Below, piece after piece: positions 10,685 through 19,754 of a DNA stretch of 64,000 nucleotides. The stretch is taken from the NCBI RefSeq assembly GCF_003402575.1, contig NZ_BGZJ01000002.1, positions 186,001 through 250,000 on the forward strand. The letters run 5' to 3'. Source of the DNA: Mesosutterella multiformis. Lineage in GTDB: Bacteria > Pseudomonadota > Gammaproteobacteria > Burkholderiales > Burkholderiaceae_F. Both the position numbers and the translations under genes were made by a program. Within the stretch, counting starts at the first letter, position 1; each line of letters opens with the position of its first letter. The notes below the pieces were generated by a model that was given only the letters and a program-made list of their open reading frames with translations, had not been told where the DNA came from and searched no databases.

Positions 10685-11897
10685 TGATCTTCACTCCGAT
10701 CGACATCCCGGGGATGACGCCGGGCTGCGGGGTCACATAGATCCGGGCGACAAGCGATTTCAGATCCGCCTGGCCGCGTTCACGCGTGCCACGGAGATCC
10801 GCGAAGGCGGGCGCTTCGTGCAGCACGCGCACCGTTCCGGTGACAGTCTTTCCGGCCGCCGTTTCACCCTTCACGGTCTTTCCTTCCGCGAACTTCGCGG
10901 CGTCCTTTTCGCTTACGTAGATTTCGTAATACTGACGGTTCGACTCGAGCAGTACGGCGGGGCTCCCCGCGGGAACGATTTCACCCACCTGGTACATGAC
11001 TTTGAGGATCTTCCCGTCCTCAGGCGCCTTGATCGTGAGGCGGGACTTCTCGACCTCGAGCGCGGCGAGCGCCTGCTTCAGCTGTTCGCCCTCGGCTTCG
11101 AGCTGCTTCACCTTGAGTTTCTGCGTTTCGATGCTCGCGCGCGTATCCGCGATCGCGGCAAGCCTCATCCCCTGAGCGGAGCCGGTTTTCGCGAGCCGCG
11201 CGAGATCTGACTTCGACGCCCCGACCGTCGACGCGTCGAGCTGCTTCCGGGCGGTGGTTACCGCGGCCGCCGCGGTTTCCCAGGTGTTCCTCGCGGAGTC
11301 AAATGACGCCTGCGAAATCGCGTGCGACGTGATCAGGTTCTTCGTGCGGTCGTAATCCGCCTTCGCGCGCTTCTCTGTCGCGATGGCGGAGTCGAGATTC
11401 GCTTTCGCGCCTTCAATCGTCCGCCAGGAGTTCTTTTCCGTGGTGCCGGACGCGGTGAGGCTCGTCTCAATCGTGCGCTTCGCCTCTTCAACCGCGGCCG
11501 CGTTCTCCGCGATCTGAGCCTTCGTCTTCGCGATCGAGATATCGGTATCGGTGGAATCGAGTTCCATCAGGACGTCGCCCGCCTTCACCATGCGACCTTC
11601 AACCGCGGGGCGGGAAACGAGCTTCCCGGACACCTTTTCAAAGGCGGTGTTGACGTCCTCAGCGGTGAGCGTCCCGTACTTCTGGCTCTGCGCGAGGGTA
11701 TCCGCGTCGCGGCGGGGCCCGAGCACCATGAAGGTCGTGCCGACCGCGATCAGCACGGCAAAGACAATGAGGGGTTTCAGGAGCGCTTTCTTCCCGGGGC
11801 CCTTCCCGAGCGACTGCGGGGTGGGAGCAGCCGCCGCTCCGGATTCTGCCTCGGCCGCGGGGGCAGGGGCTGCGTTCTTCTTTTCTTCTTCACTCAT
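10677..11897 (-). CDS. HlyD/EmrA family membrane fusion protein
   Basis: A 406-residue periplasmic adaptor. A Pro/Ala-rich cytoplasmic N-terminus (1-35) precedes a single helix KPLIVFAVLIAVGTTFMVL. A long alpha-helical hairpin region (about 90-270) with Ala/Lys/Glu heptads follows, flanked by two half-lipoyl strands (KLVSRPAVEGRMVKAGDVLM and TIKAPEDGKILKVMYQVGE). This is the standard adaptor layout. It is translated with the downstream permease. A TTAG-N4-CTAA site 43-54 bp before the start, shared with the marR promoter, suggests control by the adjacent MarR protein. Confidence 0.9.
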   Translation of the reverse strand: MSEEEKKNAAPAPAAEAESGAAAAPTPQSLGKGPGKKALLKPLIVFAVLIAVGTTFMVLGPRRDADTLAQSQKYGTLTAEDVNTAFEKVSGKLVSRPAVEGRMVKAGDVLMELDSTDTDISIAKTKAQIAENAAAVEEAKRTIETSLTASGTTEKNSWRTIEGAKANLDSAIATEKRAKADYDRTKNLITSHAISQASFDSARNTWETAAAAVTTARKQLDASTVGASKSDLARLAKTGSAQGMRLAAIADTRASIETQKLKVKQLEAEGEQLKQALAALEVEKSRLTIKAPEDGKILKVMYQVGEIVPAGSPAVLLESNRQYYEIYVSEKDAAKFAEGKTVKGETAAGKTVTGTVRVLHEAPAFADLRGTRERGQADLKSLVARIYVTPQPGVIPGMSIGVKIND

Positions 11898-11939
11898 GAT
11901 GAATCACTTTTTTAATCAATAAACCAACAAATCAATTGT

Positions 11940-11951
11940 TTAGCTGACTAA
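11940..11951. promoter_or_regulatory. candidate MarR operator before the HlyD-type gene
   Basis: TTAGCTGACTAA is a perfect inverted repeat TTAG-N4-CTAA. The same pattern occurs in front of marR (12573-12584). Confidence 0.5.
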
Positions 11952-12035
11952 CTATTTTCACGGACCAAACCGGCCGGAAGCGGGGGGCAGAAAACGCGCC
12001 TCAGCGCTTCGGTCGGTTGAGAGAGTGGGAGGGAG

Positions 12036-12548
12036 TTATTTCGCCTCAGGTTTCGGGAGGAGCTTGTCGAGGAGCGCGAGAAGCTCTTTCTGCTCGTCCG
12101 GCGTCAGGCGTCCGGCGAAGTCCATCACGCGCTTGAAGTGCCCTGGGAGGAGCTGATCGAGCAGCGCGAGTCCGTCCTTCGTGATCGTGACCCGCTTTTC
12201 GCGCGCGTCACCCTTCATGCGGCGGACCGCGACGAGCGGATGCGTTTGAGCTCTCATGCGGGAAAGCATCACGGAGATCGTGGGTACCGAAACACCAACC
12301 CGCGCGGCAAGCTCCTTGATGCTGCAGCCCTTCGGCATCGTCTTCAGCGCCATGAGAAGCACAAACTTCCCCTCGCTGATGCCGAACTCATTCTCCATAT
12401 AGGAGATGATTTCCTGATTGATCAGATAGCCCGCGTTGATCAGCGTGAGGACAAGCGCGGGGGCTTCCGGTGAAAACGGAATCGGTGCGGCCTCTGCGGT
12501 CTTCATGAGAACATCACGTGTTGGGAGAACCCGGACTTTGTAATTCAT
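12036..12548 (-). CDS. MarR family transcriptional regulator
   Basis: A 170-residue winged-helix regulator. The DNA-binding region is CSIKELAARVGVSVPTISVMLSRM, followed by the wing VRRMKGDAREKRVTITKDG, where the Asp-x-Arg of the MarR signature is visible. Helical dimerisation regions lie at both ends. It stands directly upstream of the HlyD/ABC-2 pair on the same strand, the usual position for a repressor of its own efflux operon. The ATG at 12548 has no good ribosome-binding site; an internal ATG at 12506 (MKTAEAAP) is an alternative start. The inducer is unknown. Confidence 0.9.
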   Translation of the reverse strand: MNYKVRVLPTRDVLMKTAEAAPIPFSPEAPALVLTLINAGYLINQEIISYMENEFGISEGKFVLLMALKTMPKGCSIKELAARVGVSVPTISVMLSRMRAQTHPLVAVRRMKGDAREKRVTITKDGLALLDQLLPGHFKRVMDFAGRLTPDEQKELLALLDKLLPKPEAK

Positions 12549-12569
12549 GAAAATAGTTTTCGTGGCTAA

Positions 12570-12587
12570 TAATTAGGTAGCTAATTA
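12570..12587. promoter_or_regulatory. candidate MarR autoregulatory operator
   Basis: TAATTAGGTAGCTAATTA is an 18-bp near-perfect palindrome about 22 bp upstream of the marR start. Its core TTAG-N4-CTAA recurs at 11940-11951 before the HlyD-type gene. Confidence 0.6.
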
Positions 12588-12858
12588 TATCCTGAATGCC
12601 CATAGCGTCAACGTTTGCTATCCCATGAATGAGTGTCGTTTTGGGAGGACGCCGCGGCCATGCGGCTGAGCCTGGGATTACCGGTGAGAGGCAAAGCCTG
12701 AGGTATTGACGATGGTTCTTCCGGAGGACAGGCGGTCTACGCGTGAGACAGGAAAACCGTCAATTGCGATTGAAATTCCCCGGTAGATCCAAAATAATAA
12801 CGGCATAACGATTGATTTTTCACCCGGGCTCCGGCCCGATAGGTGACGGAGCCAAGCT
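12588..12858. other. intergenic, no gene seen
   Basis: Holds the divergent marR promoter side and the leader of the Sel1-repeat gene. I see no gene, tRNA or clear terminator in it. Confidence 0.4.
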
Positions 12859-15249
12859 GTGACTAAAAAGAAAACGGTTGTGAGGGATGAATTCACGTCG
12901 GAGGAAGCGTTTGACGCGGCCTCCAAGATCGAGCATCTCCTCCATACGCCGTTTTTCGGGAAACCCCCGTGCGATTCATTTGCTCAGGCCTGGGCGAGTG
13001 ACGAGATCCGGGCGAAAGCGCTTGAATTCGTCCGGGATCCGCACGCTGAATTTCATGAGCTCTCGGAATACACCGATGTGGATAACTTCTGGGGCGTGGG
13101 GCTTTATGGAAGCCGCCGCGAGGGACCCGCGATCTACGGTTCGCACGGCGCGCCGGGCGTTCCGCTGATGCCCCCGGCACTCTGCCCCGTGATGCCGGGA
13201 GCCGAAATCCCGTGTGACGTCCGGGCGACCCGCCGCTATATCAATGGGTATGACGGTGAGGTGTTCGTACAGCCCGCTGGGAGCCTCATGAATCTCGCCG
13301 CCGCGGTGCCCGGGCTCCGGGTCTTCGAAAAGACACTCGCGAGGCCGGGCGTCCACCGTTTTTCCTTCAATGCCTGGGCGCTCTTCGCGTTCCCGGCACC
13401 GGCGCCTGAAACCGAAAGCGCGCAGGAAGTGCTCGCGGATGCCGCCTGGAACCATTTCCGGATGGGAGATAAAGACGCGTTTAAGCCGGAGGAGCCGAGC
13501 TGCGCCCTGATCCCGGTGATGCCGGTGTCGTTTTTCAAGGACGGACGCGATAAGGCGCTTAAGGACTATGTGAACGGGAACGCCTGCACGTACGCGCTGC
13601 ACTCCGTGATCCGGTCTGTCGAGGAAATGACGCTGCTTGGCGAAAAGTACTGGAAGATCGAAGCCGCGGTGGATGAGAAAGATCCGGCGGCGGTCGATAC
13701 CGTGCTCCCGATTTTCTGCCCGGAATCGATCTGGCAGGGCGAAGTGCCGCCGGCTGTCGGTATGCGCTTCGCGGGCTTTATCTGGATTTCGGCGCGGTTC
13801 CTCCCCGAGGGGCCGCTTGAGCCGCTCCTCTCCCGGGCGGATCTCCTCACGGACGCGATCAACCGGGCCGAATCCGGTGACGTGAATGCGATGATTGAGC
13901 TCGCGGATATCTACACCGAAGGCTTCCGGGTCGGAAAGGATGACGCTGAGGCGTTCCGCTGGTACAAGGCGGCAGCTGAATCGGGAAGCATCGATGGTCT
14001 CATCGGACTCGCGGACTGCTATAAGGAAGGACGCGGCACGGAAAAGGACTGCGAGGCCGCGAAGGCGCTGCTCCTTCGGGCCGGGTCCGCCGGCAGCGGA
14101 GAGGCGTTTAAGGAGCTCGGTGACCTGATTCACGAGGAGAGCCATTCGTCTGAAGATGAAAAGCAGGCGCATGAAGCCTACCAAAAGGCGGTGAAGCTCG
14201 GCGCGACAGATGCCTACGCGTCTCTCGTCATCGAATGCTTCACAAAGGACTTCCGGAGAAAGCAAAAGGATCCGGTGCCTCTCGCCCTGCAGTACGCGGC
14301 AGCAGCGAGGAAAGCGAATACCGATCCCACGACGCTTCTCATGATTTCGCATCTCTTCACCGTGGTCCAGGATCCGCGGCTTCTCAAGCCCGCGGCCGAT
14401 CTCGCTGAAAAGGCTGCGGAAAGCGGTTCGGCGACCGCATATTTCATACTCGCCACTTACTACGCCCATGGAATCGGACGAGATCCGAGTCCAAGGAAAG
14501 CCACGCAGTTCCTGAAGGAATTTGGGTGGGCCGGAGACGCGAACCAGAAATTCGAGGCGGCGCAGATGCTTCTTAATGGTGATGACGGATTCCGTAAGGA
14601 TACAGGACACGCATACCACCTTTTTGAAATCTCGGCCTATATGGGGAGCCCCGACGGCGCGGGGGGATACGGCTACTGCCTCGTAAATGGCATTGGTACG
14701 AAACAGAATATTGAGCTTGGCCTCCGGTGGCTGAAGAAAGCCCGTTACGAAGGCTCCGCGAAGGCGTGTTTCGAGTACGGCCAGATGCGGATGGATGGTC
14801 GCTTCGTACGTAAGAACCGGAAGGACGGCGAGCAGTGGATCAAACGCGCCGCGGAACAGAACCTTCCCGTGGCGCTCCTCTATCTCTCAGACGGCTACTT
14901 TTATGGGGACGTCTTTAAGCAGAGCATTTCGCAGGCCATCTCCTGGCGTCTCCGCTACTACGCTGCGATTCCGCCCGAAAATGCCGCGGAGGATGTTCTG
15001 AACTTCATGGACGCCTGTTTCGATAAAGCGTCTGAGAAGCAGATGGCGGAACTCGCGAAGGTCGTTGAGAAAGCCGCGGACGCCGGTGTTCCTGAAGCGA
15101 TGGTGGCGGTCGGTGACTACTACATGCTCGGATTCCACGGATTCAAAGAGGATCACGACGAAGCCTTCCGGTACTACCGGGAAGCCGCCTCTCTTGGGAA
15201 TAAAGAAGCCGAAGAGCGGATTGAGAATCTGAAGAAGTTTCTGAAGTGA
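12859..15249 (+). CDS. Sel1-repeat protein with an unrecognised N-terminal domain (paralogue 1)
   Basis: A 796-residue protein without a signal peptide. Residues about 333-790 consist of Sel1-like (TPR-type) repeats of about 36 residues, recognisable by AMIELADIYTEG, EAFRWYKAAAESGS and GLIGLADCYKEGRG. Such solenoids bind other proteins. Residues 1-330 form a domain I do not recognise, with landmarks TPFFGK, ELSEYTD, SRREGPAIYGSHG, YDGEVF, AAVPGLRVFE and SVIRSVE. All of these recur in the paralogue at 16329-18623. The start is GTG at 12859 behind GACGGAG. The repeats are clear; the cellular role is unknown. Confidence 0.85.
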   Translation: MTKKKTVVRDEFTSEEAFDAASKIEHLLHTPFFGKPPCDSFAQAWASDEIRAKALEFVRDPHAEFHELSEYTDVDNFWGVGLYGSRREGPAIYGSHGAPGVPLMPPALCPVMPGAEIPCDVRATRRYINGYDGEVFVQPAGSLMNLAAAVPGLRVFEKTLARPGVHRFSFNAWALFAFPAPAPETESAQEVLADAAWNHFRMGDKDAFKPEEPSCALIPVMPVSFFKDGRDKALKDYVNGNACTYALHSVIRSVEEMTLLGEKYWKIEAAVDEKDPAAVDTVLPIFCPESIWQGEVPPAVGMRFAGFIWISARFLPEGPLEPLLSRADLLTDAINRAESGDVNAMIELADIYTEGFRVGKDDAEAFRWYKAAAESGSIDGLIGLADCYKEGRGTEKDCEAAKALLLRAGSAGSGEAFKELGDLIHEESHSSEDEKQAHEAYQKAVKLGATDAYASLVIECFTKDFRRKQKDPVPLALQYAAAARKANTDPTTLLMISHLFTVVQDPRLLKPAADLAEKAAESGSATAYFILATYYAHGIGRDPSPRKATQFLKEFGWAGDANQKFEAAQMLLNGDDGFRKDTGHAYHLFEISAYMGSPDGAGGYGYCLVNGIGTKQNIELGLRWLKKARYEGSAKACFEYGQMRMDGRFVRKNRKDGEQWIKRAAEQNLPVALLYLSDGYFYGDVFKQSISQAISWRLRYYAAIPPENAAEDVLNFMDACFDKASEKQMAELAKVVEKAADAGVPEAMVAVGDYYMLGFHGFKEDHDEAFRYYREAASLGNKEAEERIENLKKFLK

Positions 15250-15340
15250 CGGGTTGATATTCGGGACCGCCGCTGACAGGCGTCTCAGAAAAATCAAAAA
15301 AAAGGCTTGCAAGAGGAGGGGAAAGCGCTTAATTTTTTGA

Positions 15341-15359
15341 TGTAACCAGTCCGGTTACA
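15341..15359. promoter_or_regulatory. palindromic operator before the quinone-reductase-like gene
   Basis: TGTAACCAGTCCGGTTACA is a perfect inverted repeat (7-bp arms, 5-bp spacer) 76 bp upstream of the start at 15435. This form is common for redox- or quinone-sensing repressors. A looser GTTACA-N11-TGTAAC pair lies at 16145-16167 before the second Sel1-repeat gene. Confidence 0.55.
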
Positions 15360-15434
15360 AAAAAATATATCGTTAAATCTGAAATCGGATAAGAATAAAC
15401 ACATACATCTTTTAACCCCCGATAGGAAAGAATA

Positions 15435-15968
15435 ATGAGCAAGACTCTGGTTATCGTCACTCACCCGAATATCGAACAGTCTCACGTCAATAAGAGCTGG
15501 GTTGATGCGCTGAAAGCGCATCCTGATCTCTACACCGTTCATGAAATCTACAAGCTCTATCCGGATGGCAAGATTGACGTCGCCGCCGAACAGAAACTGC
15601 TGGAGTCCTATGACAACATCGTCCTGCAGTTCCCGATGTACTGGTACAGCTCTCCCGCACTCCTGAAGCAGTGGCAGGATGACGTACTTGCTTACGGCTG
15701 GGCCTATGGTTCCAAGGGCAATGCGCTCAAGGGTAAGAAGCTAGGCGTCGCCGTGTCGGTGGGTTCTCCCGCTGAGGTCTACACGAAGACTGGTTCCGTT
15801 GGCGCTGAAGTTCCGGAAATTCTGCTCCCCTTCAAGCTCATGGCGAATTTCGTTCAGACTCAGTGGCAGCCGCCCTTCCTCCTTTTCGGCGCTCTCAGCC
15901 AGACGCCTGAAACCCTGAAGAAGAGCAGCGAGGATTATCTTGCCCATCTGCAGAAGTACTTCGCCTAA
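15435..15968 (+). CDS. flavodoxin-like NAD(P)H-dependent oxidoreductase
   Basis: A 177-residue protein of the flavodoxin_2 family (KefF/YwrO/MdaB type), which reduces quinones with NAD(P)H using FMN or FAD. The start KTLVIVTHPNIEQSHVNK is the flavin-phosphate binding loop. QFPMYWYSSPALLKQWQDDV is the diagnostic central motif and ends in the conserved YGWAYG. The length is standard. A strong palindrome upstream suggests induction by a redox or electrophile signal. It sits between two Sel1-repeat paralogues but has its own terminator, so it is probably transcribed alone. Confidence 0.92.
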   Translation: MSKTLVIVTHPNIEQSHVNKSWVDALKAHPDLYTVHEIYKLYPDGKIDVAAEQKLLESYDNIVLQFPMYWYSSPALLKQWQDDVLAYGWAYGSKGNALKGKKLGVAVSVGSPAEVYTKTGSVGAEVPEILLPFKLMANFVQTQWQPPFLLFGALSQTPETLKKSSEDYLAHLQKYFA

Positions 15969-16069
15969 GCTGGCGACAGCTCTTCTGCCTCGGAAACCAG
16001 CTTTGAATGAGCGGATCAGAGAATCGGACAGGCTCCTGAACTGAGCTCTAAAGCTGATCTTTCCGCATC

Positions 16070-16106
16070 AAACCCCGTGGATTAGGTTCCTCGGGGTTTT
16101 GTTTTA
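16070..16106 (+). terminator. terminator after the oxidoreductase gene
   Basis: The stem AAACCCCG/CGGGGTTT with a 14-nt loop is followed by TGTTTT. The rest of 15969-16328 is AT-rich spacer without a gene. Confidence 0.8.
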
Positions 16107-16328
16107 TCGGGTCATCCGTAAGCTTCATCGTCGATACGTGAAAAGTTACATATGCTCTAATTGTAACAAAATATTTCTTAGGATAAAGTCCTTATTTAGA
16201 TAACGCAAAATACGAAGATCAATGACGAAGTTGCAAGGGGAAGCTTTCGGGCTTTTCTCTGAAATCTCTTTTAAAAAGCGGCTCTGACGCACTTTTATTC
16301 AGAGGCTGGAGTAACGGAGAACGACATC

Positions 16329-18623
16329 ATGAGATCACACTACACACGTACGAATCCCGCGGCTCAGGGGCAGGCGCTGCCGCCCGAAGCGAAAGCGCGT
16401 TTCAATACGCCGTTTTTCGGGAAGAAAGCCATTGGAAATTTCACGCATGCCTGGGCAGACGAACTGACTCTTGACCGCGTGCAGGAAGCGTTTGATCCCT
16501 TTGAGTGCCATCACTACGAACTGCCTGAATATTCCGATACGAAATACGGCTGGGGCGTGACACTCCTTGGAGACAGCCGAGAAGGGCCGGCGTTTTACGC
16601 ATCGCACGGACCTGAAAATCAGGGAATGACGACGGAACAGACCGCACCCGTAATGCCTGGGATCAGCGGGTTCTTCCGCATAAGCAATTTCCGACGGTTC
16701 AGGAATCAGTATGACGGTGAAGTGTTTATGCGGCCGGAAGGCGGACATTTCTCGATTTCCGCCGCGGTTCCCGGCCTCCGGGTCTTTGAAGATCGGTTTA
16801 GGGATCCGGTACCGCGGGCTTTTTCGCTTTCCGCCTGGGCTCACAGCATTACGGTGCTCACTGATGGACCGGCTCCGGAGAATATGACGGCTGAAGAAAA
16901 TTACACCGTAATGCCTTTTCTTCCGCCGTGGGAAGATCGGAAGCAGGAAAAAGGGCTTGATGATTTTCTTGAAAAAGACGCGAGCTGCTACTTTATCCGG
17001 TCGGTTATTCGTTCCGCGGAACTCGTGATGCTTTACGAGGAGGATGTCTGGAAGCTTGTGGTCACCATGAAAGAACCCCTTCTCGGCGAAACAGGCATCG
17101 ATATTCCGGTCTACTGCTTTGAGAAAGACTGGGAGGGCGAGTCTCCGAAAGCGGGAATGAGGATTCTCGCCGCGATCTGGCTCCTCGCGCGTTTTATCCC
17201 TGCGGAGGAAGTTGAACCCCCGCGGAGACTCAATCCTGACGATCCGATAGATCTTGAAAAGGCTCAGTCGGGGGACGCTGATGCTATGGTCAAGGTCGCG
17301 AAGGCCTATCTTTCGGATCCGTTCTATGAGGCCCCATTTGAAGCGTTTACCTGGTTTCAGAGAGCGGCTGAAAAGAAGAATCCGGAAGGGATCCTGGGTC
17401 TTGCGGACTGCTACCTGAACGGCACAGGCGTCAAAAAGAATCGCAAAGAAGCGAAGAAACTTGTCCGGACTCTCGCGGATAAGGACTACCCGGACGCAGT
17501 GATGAAGCTTGCTGACATTCTGGATCTGGACGCGGTTACTCCGAAGGAAGCGCGCCGGGTGAGAAAGATTTATGAGCGAGCGGTGTCGCTTGGCGCGGTG
17601 AAGGCCTATATCCCATTGATCTCCAATGCCCTTATTGGCTGCGAATCCGATAATTTCGCGTCGGACTATCCCCGTGCGGTTCAGTTCGCGATGGATCTGA
17701 GAGAAACCGGGGCGGATCCTGTGACACTGATCACCGTGAGCCAGATGCTCAGTGATGAAGGTCTCAGGAAGTACGCGAAACTCATCGCGGATCTTGCGGA
17801 GCTGGCGGCGGAAGGCGGGGACTCGCTTCCGAAGGCTGCTCTGGCTCTTTACTACGCACAGGGTTTTGGACGAAAGAGAGATCCTAAGAAAGCGAATCAG
17901 CTGCTCATAGAGGCAGGAGAAAACGGAAGCATTAGGCAGAAACTTCAAGTCGCGGATACGCTGCTCGCAGGGAAGAAGGGCTTTATTCAGGATGTCAAAA
18001 CGGCAGTGCGGTTCTATGAAGACGCAGCCATGATGGGAAGCCCGGATGGTGCGGCATCTTTCGGTTGGTGTCTCGCTATGGGATTTGGAACCGTGGAAAA
18101 CCTGGAAGCCGGACTCCGGTGGCTGCAGAAAGCGATTGATGAGGGGTCAGACCGTGGGCGGTTTTACTATGGGGTGTTGCTTTCTGATGGGCAAAAGCTG
18201 AAAAAGGACGAACGAAAAGGCGAAAAGCTTATCCGTGAAGCGGCGGAGAACGGTCTTCCGAATGCTGCCTATAGGCTTTCTCTTGATTGCTTTGATAAGG
18301 GCCTTAATAAAGAAGCGTTCGACTGGAGAATCCGCTATTACGGATTGGCTGAGGCGGATGAGTCCGTAAATGACATTGTTACCCTTCTCCCTGAACATGG
18401 CTATGACGCGGAAGGGCACCAACTGGAATTTATCCTTGGGGTTCTTTTGCTTGCAGGAGAAACGGGGGATCCCTTGGCACTCGTGATGCTCGGCGATATT
18501 TACGTTACCGGCGCCTATGGAGTCAGGGTGAATGTAAAGGATGCGAAGAAACTTTATCGGGAAGCCGCGGAGATGGGCTATAAAATGGCAGAAACGCGTC
18601 TTGCTCAGTTGGCAGGCAAATAG
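16329..18623 (+). CDS. Sel1-repeat protein with an unrecognised N-terminal domain (paralogue 2)
   Basis: A 764-residue paralogue of the protein at 12859-15249. The N-terminal about 305 residues repeat the same landmarks: FNTPFFGK, ELPEYSD, DSREGPAFYASHG, YDGEVF, AAVPGLRVFE and RSVIRSAE. Residues about 308-760 are Sel1-like repeats (AMVKVAKAYLSD, AFTWFQRAAEKKNPEGILGLADCYLNGTG and others). No signal peptide or membrane segment is visible. The start is ATG at 16329. A Crp-like regulator gene begins only 31 bp downstream and may be co-transcribed. Function unknown; a protein-scaffold role follows from the repeats. Confidence 0.85.
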   Translation: MRSHYTRTNPAAQGQALPPEAKARFNTPFFGKKAIGNFTHAWADELTLDRVQEAFDPFECHHYELPEYSDTKYGWGVTLLGDSREGPAFYASHGPENQGMTTEQTAPVMPGISGFFRISNFRRFRNQYDGEVFMRPEGGHFSISAAVPGLRVFEDRFRDPVPRAFSLSAWAHSITVLTDGPAPENMTAEENYTVMPFLPPWEDRKQEKGLDDFLEKDASCYFIRSVIRSAELVMLYEEDVWKLVVTMKEPLLGETGIDIPVYCFEKDWEGESPKAGMRILAAIWLLARFIPAEEVEPPRRLNPDDPIDLEKAQSGDADAMVKVAKAYLSDPFYEAPFEAFTWFQRAAEKKNPEGILGLADCYLNGTGVKKNRKEAKKLVRTLADKDYPDAVMKLADILDLDAVTPKEARRVRKIYERAVSLGAVKAYIPLISNALIGCESDNFASDYPRAVQFAMDLRETGADPVTLITVSQMLSDEGLRKYAKLIADLAELAAEGGDSLPKAALALYYAQGFGRKRDPKKANQLLIEAGENGSIRQKLQVADTLLAGKKGFIQDVKTAVRFYEDAAMMGSPDGAASFGWCLAMGFGTVENLEAGLRWLQKAIDEGSDRGRFYYGVLLSDGQKLKKDERKGEKLIREAAENGLPNAAYRLSLDCFDKGLNKEAFDWRIRYYGLAEADESVNDIVTLLPEHGYDAEGHQLEFILGVLLLAGETGDPLALVMLGDIYVTGAYGVRVNVKDAKKLYREAAEMGYKMAETRLAQLAGK

Positions 18624-18654
18624 AGCCTGTGGTTTTAACCCGCAGAGGTTTTGA

Positions 18655-19341
18655 ATGGATCACGTCTACGCCGAATGTCCCTGGGTTGTCCCGCCGGACG
18701 CCCCGGAACTCCTCGCACTCTTCCGTGAGAAGGGGAGACCGGCCTTTGTCCGCTCGAGAACGGTGGTGAACTTCGGTGAGGAGCCGACAGCCTACCTGGT
18801 GGAAGAAGGGCTAGTGGGGACATTCGCGGGCGGCGTCGGGAAGTATGAGCGCCTCATTGTGCTTTTCCCCCCGGGAACTTCAGTGGGAGCGGAGAAGTCA
18901 ATCAAAGGTAAGCACGCGATCAAGCCTCTGATCGCCCGGGCGCTTCTCCCCACGAAGGTCCTCGTGATGGATGCGGCTCAGTTTAAGCGGGAGCTGGAGC
19001 TTGATCCCATTCTCTGCATCGCGGCGCTGAAGAGCTTCATTCGGCATGACGACGCGAAGATTGAGGGTCTTCTGATGAATGACCTCCTCACGGTGCCGCA
19101 GCGGGTCGCGCTCATGGTGAAGGTGCTTTTTCAGGCACTCAATATGCCGCTCACGGCGCTCCCCAAGTGCCTTCCCAAAACAATCACCGTCACGGAACTC
19201 GCGCGTCTCGTTCACAGCGACCGCGCGGTCGTGAGCCGGATTCTCGCGAAGTGGGTGGAAGAGGGGATCGTGGTGACGCACGACGGAATGTATTTCTTCA
19301 GCAATAAGCTGAACCAGATCCTCGGTGACGAAGAGGTCTGA
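18655..19341 (+). CDS. Crp/Fnr family transcriptional regulator
   Basis: A 228-residue regulator. Residues about 30-130 form a cyclic-nucleotide-binding-like barrel (VVNFGEEPTAYLVEEGLVG, PPGTSVGAE). A long dimer helix and a winged helix-turn-helix follow, with recognition region ITVTELARLVHSDRAVVSRILAKW. The Fnr-type N-terminal cysteine cluster is absent, so it is unlikely to sense oxygen through an iron-sulphur centre. It lies 31 bp after the second Sel1-repeat gene and may share its transcript. Ligand and targets are unknown. Confidence 0.87.
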   Translation: MDHVYAECPWVVPPDAPELLALFREKGRPAFVRSRTVVNFGEEPTAYLVEEGLVGTFAGGVGKYERLIVLFPPGTSVGAEKSIKGKHAIKPLIARALLPTKVLVMDAAQFKRELELDPILCIAALKSFIRHDDAKIEGLLMNDLLTVPQRVALMVKVLFQALNMPLTALPKCLPKTITVTELARLVHSDRAVVSRILAKWVEEGIVVTHDGMYFFSNKLNQILGDEEV

Positions 19342-19343
19342 TT

Positions 19344-19452
19344 CAGTTCAATTGAATCTCAGGCAGCGTTTGCCGTGTCCGGAACCTTGAAGGGACCAGC
19401 AGGCAGCGCTGCCTTTTCTTTTTCGTCTGGTGCTTTGGCAGCGGCCGCGTCG
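19344..19452. repeat. direct repeat, copy 1 (partner at 19738-19846)
   Basis: About 109 bp beginning cagttcaattgaatctcagg matches 19738-19846 with scattered substitutions. The repeat covers the 3' end of the tetR gene and the sequence just beyond it, 394 bp apart. Confidence 0.75.
19359..19452 (-). pseudogene. remnant of a duplicated TetR gene tail
   Basis: The minus strand encodes AKAPDEKEKAALPAGPFK and ends VPDTANAA. This parallels the C-terminus of the TetR protein at 19755-20480 (AKATDEKEKATLPAGSFK, VPDTANVA). The remaining regulator domains are missing. An open frame runs up to 19601, but its upstream part matches nothing in the TetR protein, so this is best read as a decayed partial duplicate. 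Confidence 0.7.
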
Positions 19453-19596
19453 CGGTAAGCAATCAGAAGGGGAATGCTCTCACGTCCGAGAGTTACCCGA
19501 ATGTCAGCCCGCCGGTGAGAATCCGTCCCAGCCGAGGGCCGCTGCGGAGAAGATAGCTGCAGAGCCATGCCTGAGGAGTCTGCTTCTCGGAGAAAA

Positions 19597-19658
19597 ATCA
19601 TCGACTATAGTCGATGATCGTGTCTGTTTTTCTTCAATCATCGATTACGATCGATGAT
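19597..19658. promoter_or_regulatory. two 22-bp palindromes, operator pair or convergent terminators
   Basis: 19597-19618 is a perfect palindrome (arms ATCATCGACTA and TAGTCGATGAT). 19637-19658 has 9-bp arms ATCATCGAT/ATCGATGAT around TACG. Their centres are 40 bp apart. They could be paired repressor sites. Short T runs follow the first on the minus strand and the second on the plus strand, so AT-rich terminators for the converging genes are also possible. Confidence 0.5.
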
Positions 19659-19754
19659 TTTGTGCATCAACAGGAACCCCCGACCTCAATTTCGTGCTCA
19701 ACATCTAGAAGAGACGTATCGGTCTGTCTGATTCTGATGCAGCTCGATTGAATC

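Noticed and set aside
12976-14619. Long minus-strand frames opposite the Sel1-repeat genes (also 16335-17948)
   Set aside because: Arg/His-rich shadow translations; the Sel1 repeats on the plus strand are clear.
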